This document shows positions 8,133-17,786 of a stretch of DNA of 64,000 nucleotides, piece after piece (position 1 is the stretch's first letter; each line of letters opens with the position of its first letter). Source of the stretch: Trichomonas vaginalis G3. Taxonomy: Eukaryota; Parabasalia; Trichomonadida; Trichomonadidae. The notes beneath the pieces were generated by a model, which searched no databases, had not been told where the DNA came from, and saw only the letters and a list, made by a program, of their open reading frames with translations. The stretch covers positions 3,624,879 through 3,688,878 of the forward strand of contig NC_067206.1 of the NCBI RefSeq assembly GCF_026262505.1, given 5' to 3'. Both the position numbers and the translations under genes were made by a program.

Positions 8133-8677
8133 TTGTTCCATCTGGTGCATAGAGTGTGAATCTATGCACCAAATGGAGCAAGTCCCTCGCGAAATTGCCC
8201 AAACTTGCGTCGCATTTCAAAGATTGCGACACAAATTTTGGCGATTTCTAGTAGAGATGGAGTATTTTGAGTCACTGACCTATATGCAGTGGCTCAAAGG
8301 GCTCCATCTCTACTTTGAAGCAAGGAAACTTTCCTCGAAATTTTGATAATTTGAAGAAAGTTTTCAAGCAATTAACAAAGGATTACTCGCTATGAGGTAA
8401 AAATTCTAGATTTTCACCTCATAGCGAGAGCTTCCCTTTCATTGCTTGAAAACTTTCCCCAGCTTCAAAATTGGGGAAAGGGCTGTAAAGTCGACTCCGA
8501 TACCAGCAGGTACCAGAGTATTTAAAAGAGAAGCCCTCGTACGAGTTTCTATGAAGACCTTCTCATTCAAGAAGATCTTAATAGAAAATCGTACGAGGGC
8601 ATTGGAAACTCGCGTCTGGTACATGTTGGTACCAGAGTGTTTGAGATTTGAAGACTCTGGTACTAACATGTACCAGA
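8133..8677. repeat. Palindrome array, third set (less regular)
   Basis: Further hairpins: 8133-8181 (arms with GGTGCATAG), 8187-8249, 8250-8314 (arms AGTAGAGATGGAG), 8326-8368, a nested cruciform at 8352-8457 whose inner stem is TCGCTATGAGGT, 8452-8480, 8541-8600 (CCCTCGTACGAG) and 8615-8677 (CTGGTACATGTTGGTACC). Arms carry more mismatches than in the first two sets. Confidence 0.8.
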
Positions 8678-8952
8678 ATTTATGATGAATTTAAGATGGA
8701 CCATTATAAAATGGTAGCGGTTTGTTTCAAAAAAATTTAGATGAGATTTGCATAGATATAGATTATATGATTTATACATATGAAAAATAATATATAAAAA
8801 TATAATTTTGAGATAATTATGTAAATAATATTTTAAATATTTGAATTTGAGGTATAATTTTATAGTAAAATATATTATAAAGAGTATTTATATAAATATT
8901 GTAAAATAATATAAGTAATAAAAATTGAGACCCCTCCCTGTTTTTGATGTTT
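8678..8952. other. AT-rich non-coding stretch
   Basis: Very AT-rich sequence between the array and the right inverted repeat of the hairpin element. No gene seen. Confidence 0.5.
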
Positions 8953-8982
8953 TGTCACTTTTTCGGTAATTCTTATTGTTTC

Positions 8983-9063
8983 ATTAAAAAGTTGATTTTC
9001 TAAAACCCCAATATTTACAGTAGGTGTTTGTACAAAATTAAAATCCGATATATAAGATATCTG
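8983..9063 (+). repeat. 81-bp direct repeat, right copy
   Basis: Identical to 6931-7011; lies between the hairpin element and the MdoB-like gene, ending 70 bp before its ATG. Confidence 0.9.
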
Positions 9064-9133
9064 GGGTGATTTTGCATCATAAAATAACAACGATAGGAGA
9101 AGTTTGGTCTTTTGGACACCCTTAAGGAACAGA

Positions 9134-10966
9134 ATGAATTCGTATTTTTTCATCATTCTTTATTACCTAGCAATATGGATATTCATCTTTGAATGTTCAA
9201 GGCTTAGACATAAAACTCAAACTATCAACGCCATTAAGAACGCTTTTCAAATTGTAATATTTTGCTATTGGGTTTTAATTTTTTTAATAACAGGAACTTT
9301 AACTAGTGCAATTAAAAAGTCTCCAACAATTTTTTCAATCCCATTAATACTGCTGATTTTCTCTGTTAAATTTTTCCAAATCAAGAAACCTTCTTACACT
9401 GTAATGTCTAAAGAATGCTTGCGAATTTACTATCTCAATATGTTCGAATCCTTTGCAGTTTGCATTTTATCTTCATTAGCAATAGGCTTCATTAAAAATA
9501 TTTATCAATTATCAGGTTCTATTTATTTTGATGAATTGAAGGAACTTATAATTCAGCGAGAATATGCAGGTAAAACAGAATTCATTTATTCATTTTCAAC
9601 AAATTACTTTTTGCCAGCATTATTACCATCCCTTTACATATTTTACGCATTTATCAAATATTCTAGAAGTACTCTATATATCAGATATATTAACATTAAC
9701 ATAAATCTAGATTATCGTATGCTATCAATAATAAATATTTTCTTTGTCGTGGTTGCATTTTATTCTACAATAAAAACTACAGGTTCTTCTAGTTTGAACT
9801 TTTACAATCATAACTATGTTTTCCCTAATCCGCAAAACCTAGTTTTCCCCGAAAAAAAGAAAAACGTAATTTTTATTAGTTTAGAATCGTTTGAATCTAG
9901 CTTCATATCACAAGAACATGGAGGCCTAATGGAAACTAGTTACTCACCTTATATAGAAAGCTTGGCTTTAGATACAAATAACGTTCATTTCTCAAACCAC
10001 ACTGAACCAGATAAGCTTGGTGGTACTTTGCAATTATATCGCAACAGGTTCACAGTAAGCGCTAACTTTGCTGTCCAATGCGGCTTTCCTTTCAAATGGC
10101 AAGGAGATCGAGCTCAAAACAAAGGAGATAACACAAGCACATTCTATTATACACAAGCCCAATGTCTTGGTGATGTTTTAAAGAAGAATGGATATGATAC
10201 ACATGCAATTTACGGTACTTTTGATGAAGATTGGAGTATCGGATTTGTTTTCAAGCATCATGGCTTTGATCACTGCCACAGTAGTGTTAATTTAGCCAAT
10301 AAAAGGTGGTTTGTACCGGATCATGTACTTTTCAAGTACCAAAAAGATTTAATTGACAAGATTTACAAAGAAAATCCGAAAAAGCCATTTTTATTATATA
10401 TCACATCTATAGACACACATGAACCTGGTTACATATGTAAATTGTGTCCTCCGAATGGAACAAAATTACAGAGACTTTTCAACTGTTTGAGCAATCAAAT
10501 TAAAGATTTACTTGACTGGATGAAGACAAAACCATGGTACAATGATACTTTAATTGTTCTTCATGGAGATCATGTAAGAAGAGACACAAGTGTACAAGAA
10601 CTTGCTCAGAAAAACAACTATCCAAGAAGAATCTTTAATGTATTCATTAACTCTGAATTGAAGCGAGCGAATAACACTGGAAGAGTTTTCACTCACTTCG
10701 ATATGTTCCCAACAATTTTAGCTGCTGCAGGAGTTAAAATAAAAGGAGATAAGCTTGGTTTAGGTGTCAATTTGTTTTCAGGGAAGAAAACATTGCTGGA
10801 AAAGTTCAGTCAAGACTTTGTTGATGAAAATCTTGAGTCTGTTTACAATTGGTATCAAAAGGTATTTCATGATGATGGAGCTTTGAATTGCTTTGATCGT
10901 GATGATTTATGTGTTTTAGCAAAAATCTATCCAGAAAAGGAAAAGATTACTCCAAAGAAAAAGTGA
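9134..10966 (+). CDS. MdoB/LTA-synthase-like phosphoglycerol transferase family protein
   Basis: Membrane enzyme of the alkaline-phosphatase/sulfatase superfamily. In bacteria, relatives (OpgB/MdoB, LtaS) move phosphoglycerol from phosphatidylglycerol to glycans or teichoic acid. The first ATG gives 610 residues. Five or six hydrophobic spans fill residues 1-215, then a globular domain follows. Visible motifs are VIFISLESFE (metal ligand E251), FTVSANFAVQCGFP (T307 aligns with the nucleophile Thr of MdoB-type WTIAGMVASQCGIP), SIDTHEPG (about 426-433) and LHGDH (about D479/H480). The CLGDVLKKNGYDTHAIYG and HHGFDH blocks are also MdoB-like. It looks whole. A bacterial origin by transfer is likely. 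The 81-bp repeat just upstream raises the question whether the native promoter was kept. The substrate in the protist is unknown. Confidence 0.8.
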   Translation: MNSYFFIILYYLAIWIFIFECSRLRHKTQTINAIKNAFQIVIFCYWVLIFLITGTLTSAIKKSPTIFSIPLILLIFSVKFFQIKKPSYTVMSKECLRIYYLNMFESFAVCILSSLAIGFIKNIYQLSGSIYFDELKELIIQREYAGKTEFIYSFSTNYFLPALLPSLYIFYAFIKYSRSTLYIRYINININLDYRMLSIINIFFVVVAFYSTIKTTGSSSLNFYNHNYVFPNPQNLVFPEKKKNVIFISLESFESSFISQEHGGLMETSYSPYIESLALDTNNVHFSNHTEPDKLGGTLQLYRNRFTVSANFAVQCGFPFKWQGDRAQNKGDNTSTFYYTQAQCLGDVLKKNGYDTHAIYGTFDEDWSIGFVFKHHGFDHCHSSVNLANKRWFVPDHVLFKYQKDLIDKIYKENPKKPFLLYITSIDTHEPGYICKLCPPNGTKLQRLFNCLSNQIKDLLDWMKTKPWYNDTLIVLHGDHVRRDTSVQELAQKNNYPRRIFNVFINSELKRANNTGRVFTHFDMFPTILAAAGVKIKGDKLGLGVNLFSGKKTLLEKFSQDFVDENLESVYNWYQKVFHDDGALNCFDRDDLCVLAKIYPEKEKITPKKK

Positions 10967-13050
10967 CCTGCATTTGACCCAAATGTAGAGATTTTATAAA
11001 GATATATTAATATAATTTTTATATAAACTCATTTTTATCATCGCACTAAGCTCGCTCGTTTTCATTATAGAATTTATGACATCAATGAAATGATATTTAG
11101 CTATCATGTTTTACGATTGGTATATATATATATACATAAAATCTTTGATAGAATTGCAAAGCTAATTCAAAACATTTTGCTAAATATAGAAATAAACAAA
11201 TATTATACTTATTTTGCTGCCATGAAATAATAGTTCTGTGAAGCATCTGCAACTAAACAATTGAATCCACATATTGCTCGTCATTCAAGGAGTCAACCGA
11301 AGCAATTCCTTCGTTGGATGCTTTCTATGCAAATTTAAATGCTTCATCATTTTTTGAATTTATTTCAAATCTAAATATAGTCATGTTCAGCATGAGATAA
11401 GCCTGATAGGTGTTTCTGGCGCTCCGTAGGCGACAATCATATCTTCTGTCTTTTTTTAAGCTGCATTGGCTTTTTTTGAGGTTCTCTGATTTCATCATGG
11501 ATATCGTCGTTGAATTTCTGCAAGATATCTCCAGTACTAACAAATCATTCTATTTAATAATCCACGAATTGACGTATCTGTTGTTTAAAACTTTTTTACA
11601 GTAAGTTTACCCTTAAAAATTTATTCCAATAAATACATGGTTTTTATTTTGTTTTATCATCTTGGTCACGTATATGAACTTTTCCATTCATAATATCTTG
11701 TGTAGGGGGATTAAATTAACATAATATGGAGAATCTCCAAAATAATCTTGAAGCTTAGGAAAGATTTCTGTAATTGAATGCTCCGAGAACTGCTGTGCAA
11801 CTTCAATGACTGTTGTACAATTTTCATATTTTCCGCTGAAAATTTGCTTTTTTACTTTGTTCATATCGTACTTGATAAAAGATATTGAATTTTCTTTCCC
11901 TTTTGGCCATTTTCCTTTATAAACCGCATTCAATACCATATATAATGTTCTAAGGTAGTCACAAAATCTAAGTAGTGAGGCTCTCAAAAATTGAACCGTA
12001 CTCCATACAAAATTTGTGTACCCTCACTACTTAGATTTTGTGGCCTTCAATTGAGAGGTTAGTTTTGATAGAGCACGTTATAAAATTAAAAGGGAAAAAT
12101 AAATAAAATTTAAACATTTAATTATATATAATGTAAGGAGTGTAATTCCAAATTTTCTAAAAACTATTCAAATTTGAGCATTTTTTTGGAAATAGTAAAT
12201 CTAATATGTACATCTAATAACAACATGATTCATCACCTTTTCAAGCTCTGCAGTCAATTTTTTGAAATTTGATTGAAATAAATGTAGCAAAAATTACATT
12301 TCATTAGGGAATATATGAGTTTCTCTGGAAACAGGCTGATAAATTTTAAATTTTGTCCAATCAACATGAATGCATTGAGAAATTTGGATTGATTTTCTGG
12401 TAGAATCTGGAACAATTCAACCATGTATAAATGGATCATGTAATCATCATGAAATGTTAGTGTTAGAGTTCAAAAGAAACAGAATGAGTGGAAATCAAAC
12501 ACAATCTGAATAATTTTAAACGTATACAATCTTTAAGTTTGTATTTTGAATTCTACATATATGATTGTGTAATTCGTTCTTTCAAATTTTCGGATTCAGG
12601 CATGTTTTGATAAAATTCATTCCCAAAAACGTCAATTAACAATTAAATTTAGTGTATTTTAAATATATATACGTATTATATTTTATAAATTATATTAAAT
12701 TCGCAAAATTTTAAGTTTTAAACAAAAATAAAAAATGTTCAAAATATGAAATTATGCATAGGATATTAAAATTTACATGTTAGCAATTTTTTTGAATTGC
12801 TTTCAATTTTCATATTGAAATTTTTAAGATTTTTTTCTGAAATAATAAGCAAGAATATTAACCTAAATAATATTAAATTCCATGCGTTAATTTCCCCTCA
12901 AAAGTCATTGACCGCCTCTCAATCTAGATTTTGTGAGTACTTTATATATAAGACTAAAAATATTTTTTTCGTCGTCTTTAATTAAATCAAATTAGCTATC
13001 TAAATTTCATATTTTCGTGACTTACTTTTGACCATTTTCGGTTGCAATTT
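10967..13050. other. AT-rich intergenic region
   Basis: About 2.1 kb with no gene that I can support. Short open frames (for example minus 11688-11987) have no recognisable domain, and the start of that frame lies in an inverted repeat. A 21-bp perfect hairpin lies at 11960-12042. Confidence 0.5.
11960..12042. repeat. Hairpin with 21-bp perfect arms
   Basis: CACAAAATCTAAGTAGTGAGG at 11960-11980 pairs perfectly with 12022-12042 across a 41-base loop. A related TCTAGATTTTGTGAG occurs at about 12922. Possibly the ends of a very small inverted-repeat element. Confidence 0.75.
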
Positions 13051-13054
13051 TTAA

Positions 13055-13160
13055 GGGTATAGTAAACTCAAAATTCTAGAGTTTTGAGAGTGCCAATAAA
13101 CTCTATAGGCCTATATATATCTATATTTTAAAGGAGAGGTTACGCCATAATATTTGATAT
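13055..13160 (+). repeat. Kolobok left terminal inverted repeat
   Basis: Pairs with about 15950-16055. Outer bases GGGTATAGTAAACTC; inner landmark GAGAGGTTACGCCATAAT. Roughly 75-80 percent identity by eye. Confidence 0.75.
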
Positions 13161-13440
13161 TATAAATTATTAATTCAAAATAAAAGTAGAAAATGAAACT
13201 AATTTTATTCTAACCTATATAAATATATCAATAATCTAAAATGATTATAGTTTGAACTATATTTTACCAGATTATCAAATATAAGAGAAATGAAATAAGG
13301 CATAAAAATATCATAGCATAATTATTGGATAAATGCATTAATAAATTATTTATATCATAATGAGAAAAAATCAAAATAAGAAAATGAGCATAATAATAAT
13401 TTAATTAAAAACAAAAACAATAAATAAAATGTAATTTTCG

Positions 13441-13587
13441 TTAATCAAAGTCATCAATGTCTTCGTCTTCTGATTCCCATTCGGACTTGAAAACTTGATA
13501 ATCTCCTCCTGGTACACTCTGAATGGATTTTTTGTATTTGTTCTGTTTTTTAGAACCTTTTGTAACAGTTTTTTGTTTCAATATCAT
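13441..13587 (-). CDS. Acidic tail ORF overlapping the Kolobok transposase end
   Basis: A 48-codon frame (MILKQKTVTKGSKKQN ... SEDEDIDDFD) whose ATG overlaps the transposase TGA as ATGA. The lysine-rich then strongly acidic composition is typical of a transposase C-terminal tail. It may be a separate small protein or the displaced end of the transposase, moved out of frame by a small indel near 13590. I favour the second. Confidence 0.5.
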   Translation of the reverse strand: MILKQKTVTKGSKKQNKYKKSIQSVPGGDYQVFKSEWESEDEDIDDFD

Positions 13588-14732
13588 TTTGGAGTAACAA
13601 TTCTCTTCAAATGATTTGACACAATCTTCTGGAAGTGGGGAAGATGTAATGCTTTTTGTATATCTCCGAGAAAATGCTCTGGATCATTCCATTCTAAGAT
13701 TGCAACGTTAACTCTAATGTTAATGTTCTTCCAGGCTCTTGATTTGTCCAAATAGCATGCAATTTTGGAGTTAAACGCTTCATTCATGCAGGTAGATCCA
13801 ATGGAAGAAACTTTGGAAACTATGGGTGTCCATTTGTGAACCCAGTCATAGAGCATGAATTGAAGTTGGATCGAATTGACACCTTTTTGCCATTCAAAGC
13901 ATTTGTAATTGTGCGGTTCGCAAAAAGAATGATTGCCTACGTAATGGTAGACACAATTCTCCCACATTTTCGTACGTTTGTCAATATTTTCTTCGGCAAA
14001 ACATGACCAAAGCCACATACTTAGGCTTGCATTCAGACCCCAGAAAGGTCTCTCTATTTTTTCAATCTTCTGAGTCTTGTCGTTGAAAACTTCAACTGTC
14101 TTATGAGAAGCTGAGAACTTTGTAAAATCTTTTGAGATATTTTTTGATACATGACCTGGATCGAATCTTTCAAGATGAGAGACGCCAAATTCTTTAAAGA
14201 CAGAGACACTTTTGTTATCTCGGTCTTTAATAATCTCTTTAACATCTTTCAAGATATTGTATTTCTTTAATTGCTTCAAGATGATTCGAGTTCCAGCACT
14301 TTCCATATTGTTGGAAGCTCCGGAATACTGAGCATGCTGTCTGTTTCCACCAATATGGTTGATGTTCACGCATGCAAGAACTCTTTTTGTGACAGCATCG
14401 AGCGCAGTTACTGTACAACTTGGCGAGTTTCGCCTGTGCGTCCATCTTGCATCAATGGATAAGTAACCACTGAAGGACTTTCTCGACAGCATTAGGGAAA
14501 TACTTTTAAGTCTTCTAATCTTATCGTCACAAAATCTCTGTTGTCTCATGACACCACTCTTCACAGGGGGCTTAGTTCCACAAAGAGAAAGAAAGCGAGC
14601 ACCTTTTGTATATGGCATTCCGGTCATTATGCAAGCACCAAGCATCTGTCGCGCTGAGAGTCGACGACGTTCGTGGAGTAAAATGTTATGCATTGCCTTT
14701 GTTTTCCGTTTTGGGTGAACAATATGGCCCAT
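13584..14732 (-). CDS. Kolobok-superfamily DDE transposase
   Basis: Cuts and joins the element at TTAA sites. In the 382-residue product the catalytic-type blocks are SIDARWTHRRNSPS with D94, EIIKDRDNKS with D170 or D172, a FDPGHVSKNISK block near 190-201 and CMNEAFNSK with E318, followed by INIRVNVAILEWND. This order matches Kolobok/THAP9-like proteins (SGDGRW ... TDRH ... DxWH ... LExFHS ... AVLDHN). A Cys/His cluster (NCVYHYVGNHSFCEPHNYKC region, residues 259-278) may bind zinc. The start is the first ATG, 16 nt downstream of a TCATT initiator. No N-terminal THAP finger is visible. The frame is open throughout; the acidic tail lies in the overlapping ORF. Confidence 0.8.
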   Translation of the reverse strand: MGHIVHPKRKTKAMHNILLHERRRLSARQMLGACIMTGMPYTKGARFLSLCGTKPPVKSGVMRQQRFCDDKIRRLKSISLMLSRKSFSGYLSIDARWTHRRNSPSCTVTALDAVTKRVLACVNINHIGGNRQHAQYSGASNNMESAGTRIILKQLKKYNILKDVKEIIKDRDNKSVSVFKEFGVSHLERFDPGHVSKNISKDFTKFSASHKTVEVFNDKTQKIEKIERPFWGLNASLSMWLWSCFAEENIDKRTKMWENCVYHYVGNHSFCEPHNYKCFEWQKGVNSIQLQFMLYDWVHKWTPIVSKVSSIGSTCMNEAFNSKIACYLDKSRAWKNINIRVNVAILEWNDPEHFLGDIQKALHLPHFQKIVSNHLKRIVTPK

Positions 14733-14745
14733 ACAACAACAAAAA

Positions 14746-14750
14746 AATGA
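14746..14750 (-). promoter_or_regulatory. Initiator-like element TCATT upstream of the transposase
   Basis: TCATTTTTTTG on the minus strand, with the A of TCA 16 nt before the ATG. This matches the T. vaginalis Inr (TCA+1-Y-T/A) in sequence and spacing. Confidence 0.55.
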
Positions 14751-14755
14751 AATCC

Positions 14756-15949
14756 CGCCAAAAGTGAAAATTGAATAAAAAGTAATAATTAATAAATATA
14801 TACTATATCATTAGATGAATATTTTGGAATAACATTTTAAAATCGAGGTTTTTCAATGGATAACGGTTCAATCAAAAATTTGACCCCATTTTAGAATCTA
14901 CATTAAAAATGGAACATTTCTGTCGTTTCAAAATTCCAAAATAACGTTTCTATTCCTCTCAAAAGTAAAAATAAACTTTATTGGGGAAAAATATTTTTAT
15001 TTTCCAAAAAAAAAACGAAAACCTTAAATGCAAATCTAATTTTGATGCTTTTGTTTGTGATTTTTTGGATTTCGAAAAAAATTTGAAAATTCAGACAAGT
15101 TACCATTAACACTAATACGTTTCAGCGAGTCGGTCCCATCAGAGAAATTTTCATAAATCGGCGATATAATTTATTATTTCAGCAAAATATTCTCAGATCC
15201 AACTAGAATAAGGTCAAATTATACAAATTTAGCAAAGGCTAGTTATCCTACCTATTCAATTAACTTTAATTTTAAATAATTCAAGACAATTCTCAAAATT
15301 ACCTTAATAATCGCGTTCTCTTCGCAAAATGACGATTCATCATTCACTACCAGCATAACTGAGGGCTTGTGCTCACAGAATAATACAGATAATTTACTTA
15401 TTAATGCAAAATTTAGTACCAAAAGGTAATCATAGAAGATACAAAAAAAGTTTCTTTATTTTGATTGCTGATTTTATTTCTTCTAAAATTTACCAAATCT
15501 AAAAAATCCAAAATTGAATGCTATTGAATTTCATGTTTATGTAACATATACTATTTATTATATAAGGAATAAAAATTTTATAGTTTTAATCAAAAATAAA
15601 GGTGTACTAAATGCATACAAAACAAGGTATTTTTTACTCATCCAAAATATGTTAACAGTGCTATTTATATAATCAATATCCGAATTTCGAAATCATTTTG
15701 ATGAAATCTTTATTTTAAAATTGAGTTGACTGTTAAAATCACCCGAGAAGAGGGATTATCTCAATGAAAAGTACATAAAATAGCAAACGCACAAGATGGC
15801 ACTATGCAGCTTTATATTGTTATACAGGATGAACATATAAAATGTTTGGAAAACACTTACTTCGTTCTACAAATGTGTATCTCTTTATATCAAAGATTCT
15901 TCTCAAATTATTGAGAGACTTCTCTCAAAAAAAGGAAAATTTGATAACT
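14756..15949. other. Non-coding part of the Kolobok element
   Basis: About 1.2 kb of AT-rich sequence between the transposase start and the right inverted repeat. No second gene seen. Confidence 0.5.
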
Positions 15950-16055
15950 AAAAAAAATTATGGCATAACCTCTCGTTTTGCATAGATATATATTTACATG
16001 GTCACAGAGCTTATTTTCATTGTCAAAACTTAAAAATTTTTAGTGGACTATACCC
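15950..16055 (-). repeat. Kolobok right terminal inverted repeat
   Basis: Inverted partner of 13055-13160, ending ACTATACCC before TTAA. Confidence 0.75.
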
Positions 16056-16059
16056 TTAA

Positions 16060-16337
16060 TCGTTTTTAAACTAATAGCATTTAGCAATTTTTGTTATATT
16101 ATATTGCGGATTGATCCATTTAAATCGCCGAAAATTCAATTATCAAATAATTTCAAAAATAAATCATGCTCAAAATTCGATTTTAAGCAGTTAAATTTAT
16201 TCCTTATAGCGATATATATATATAATAATTTCATAAATCACATCGAAATACTGGACTGCTTGTTAGTAATTATTAATTTTCTGCTTTGAGCAAAAAAATT
16301 ATCATGTTAATGATTGATGTTGAGTTTAGGTCAGGTG
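16060..16337. other. AT-rich spacer between Kolobok and outer Maverick
   Basis: No supportable gene; a 61-codon open frame here lies in low-complexity AT-rich sequence. Confidence 0.45.
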
Positions 16338-16372
16338 AGTGGGGCTTCCAGGCGCGTTGCGCCCTCTAGCCC
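16338..16372 (+). repeat. Left terminal sequence of outer Maverick
   Basis: AGTGGGGCTTCCAGGCGCG... , the inverted twin of 6696-6730. The flanking bases differ (CAGGTG before it here, ACCTTT after 6730), so these are ends of two separate insertions. Confidence 0.65.
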
Positions 16373-16414
16373 CGAAGATGTTTAGTATAAATGAAGTTTT
16401 TATTCGGAAAATTG

Positions 16415-17317
16415 TTAGTCTTCTGGTGTGAATTCGGAGGACTCTTCTTGGATAGAGTCTTGTATTTCCTCCTCCTCTTCTTCCTCCTCCATTGCTTCTG
16501 GGAAGAAGCCTTCTTCTGGGTCGAAAACATTATATAATGTGTAATTGAATGACACATTATATCTTTCTTTGAGTTCGCTCCTGACAAAGAACTTAGTTCC
16601 AGGAATACAGAAGACTTCTGTGCGTTGGAAAAGCTGATGTCCTGGAACGAATTTGGCAATTAGAGACTTCTTTTTTCCGAATTGTTCAGGAGTTTTCATG
16701 ACGACAGTAACAACATCTCCATCTGCGAGGTCTTGTTGTTGTTCGGAAAGGTAAAGAGCAATGATATGAATGGTTGCTGCGTTGAATTCGAGAAAGTCGA
16801 ATTCAAATTGTGTTGTCGTATAACATTCAAACCATTTTGTACAGTTGTCTCCGAACTCGTCAACGTATTCATCTTCGTCATATCCGTAACTAAAGACTTG
16901 GAATTCGGCAATTCTCTTGTCGAATGACCGTTGGATGTAACGAGGAAGATTTTGACGAACTTGGTATAAAGTTCTCAACATTATAAGCTTAGTAAATGTT
17001 GGAAAATACTGAACTAAGACATCGCTAAGCTCAATTGGACTTGGAATTGTCTTAGTAAATTCAATTGAACTAGTAATTGCTTTGTTCAGAACTTCACAGA
17101 ACTGAGTATTGTATGTAGCGTCTGGTTGTGTGTTTTCTTCGGCGTCTTTGAGATATTTAGAGCAAATTTGTTGAAGAATTTCTCTTAATTCGCTGTTAGA
17201 CTTTTTGGTGGTTATTCTAACCGCTGTGCCGGTTCTTGGAGGTTGTGGGGCTTTGGCTTTGGTTAGCGGTTGAGAATTGTTAATGTTTGAATTGTGGTTA
17301 ACAGCGTTGGCTTACAT
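16415..17317 (-). pseudogene. Unknown Maverick gene with acidic C terminus (fossil, perhaps one break)
   Basis: Main open part 16415-16981 codes 188 residues: a globular region with YVDEFGDNCTKWFECYTTT, and an extremely acidic tail (EAMEEEEEEEEIQD). Coding-like sequence continues upstream to a TTTTTATCTA leader near 17320. No family recognised. It lies just inside the left terminus, divergent from the 17787 gene. An acidic tail would suit a nucleoplasmin-like or packaging chaperone role, but that is a guess. Confidence 0.5.
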
Positions 17318-17786
17318 TAGATAAAAATGAACTGTTTTTTCGGACCACTCATAGAAAAGTTTGAGATAAATGGTTTTTACCAACGGAGACCCCTCTATTT
17401 TTTTATTTTATTTAATAGTTACCGTTGGAAAAACGGTTTATCTCAAATATTGAATGAACTATAAACGTTTTTTGTTTTCTATATATACTTTTTTGTCCAA
17501 CGGTAAAACTTTTTACACAACGGTTTTTGAGAGTCGTCGCCGTTGACTTTTTTGTAGAGCACTCAAAATAGTATAACTTTGTCCGGACAAGTAAGGGTCT
17601 ATCGTCGCTACAGGAAAAGTTACAGGCGTTCCAAGGAAGTATACTTTGAGAAGCCTTTTCTCCCTTTTAAAACAAGATAGGACGGTTATTTTACAAAACT
17701 GACAACACTTTGACCGAGTAGTTTTTTGTGCTGAACAAAAAGTGTCATATAAACATCTGTCAAAAACCGTTTTTTACTTCATTAAA
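17318..17786. promoter_or_regulatory. 470-bp divergent intergenic region with inverted repeat
   Basis: No gene. An imperfect inverted repeat at 17361-17446 pairs GAGATAAATGGTTTTTACC with its counterpart around GGAAAAACGGTTTATCTC. ACCGTT/AACGGT motifs recur at least five times to 17550. Near the 3' end is AAAAAGTGTCATATAAA at about 17739, and CTTCATTAAA directly before the ATG at 17787 fits a trichomonad initiator. Confidence 0.5.

Larger units (their letters stand above)
7017..8976. mobile_element. 1.96-kb hairpin-bearing element, locus 1
   Basis: Bounded by a 24-bp inverted repeat (7017-7040 and 8953-8976) whose core is CCGAAAAAGTGACA, with one mismatch. Inside are an unknown coding remnant (7124-7693) and about 1 kb of consecutive palindromes. 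The whole is flanked by identical 81-bp direct repeats. I do not recognise it as a known transposon class; mobility is inferred from the ends and flanking repeats. Confidence 0.55.
13055..16055. mobile_element. Kolobok DNA transposon, 3.0 kb, with TTAA target duplication
   Basis: Terminal inverted repeats begin GGGTATAG and end CTATACCC, directly flanked by TTAA at 13051-13054 and 16056-16059, the target preference of Kolobok elements. The inverted repeats extend over 100 bp with scattered mismatches (AGGTTACGCCATAAT against ATTATGGCATAACCT). One transposase gene lies on the minus strand. The element is nearly complete, with some divergence between its ends. Confidence 0.85.

Noticed and set aside
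7667-8677. Possible CRISPR array
   Set aside because: Units are palindromes of differing sequence with no unique spacers between constant repeats, and no cas-like genes are present.
8164-8685. Short ORFs within the locus 1 hairpin array
   Set aside because: Both strands read similar sequence because of the palindromes; no independent coding evidence.
11325-13000. Several 60-100 codon ORFs (11325-11604, 11688-11987, 12254-12439, 12797-12985)
   Set aside because: AT-rich chance frames, no domain, no leader; the best one (11688-11987) starts inside an inverted repeat.
14054-14462. Additional ORFs inside the Kolobok transposase region
   Set aside because: Shadow frames of the transposase gene.
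6696-16372. 6696-6730 and 16338-16372 as the two ends of one element enclosing the host gene
   Set aside because: Their orientation places element sequence outside the interval: Maverick genes lie left of 6730 and right of 16338, so they are ends of two neighbouring Mavericks.
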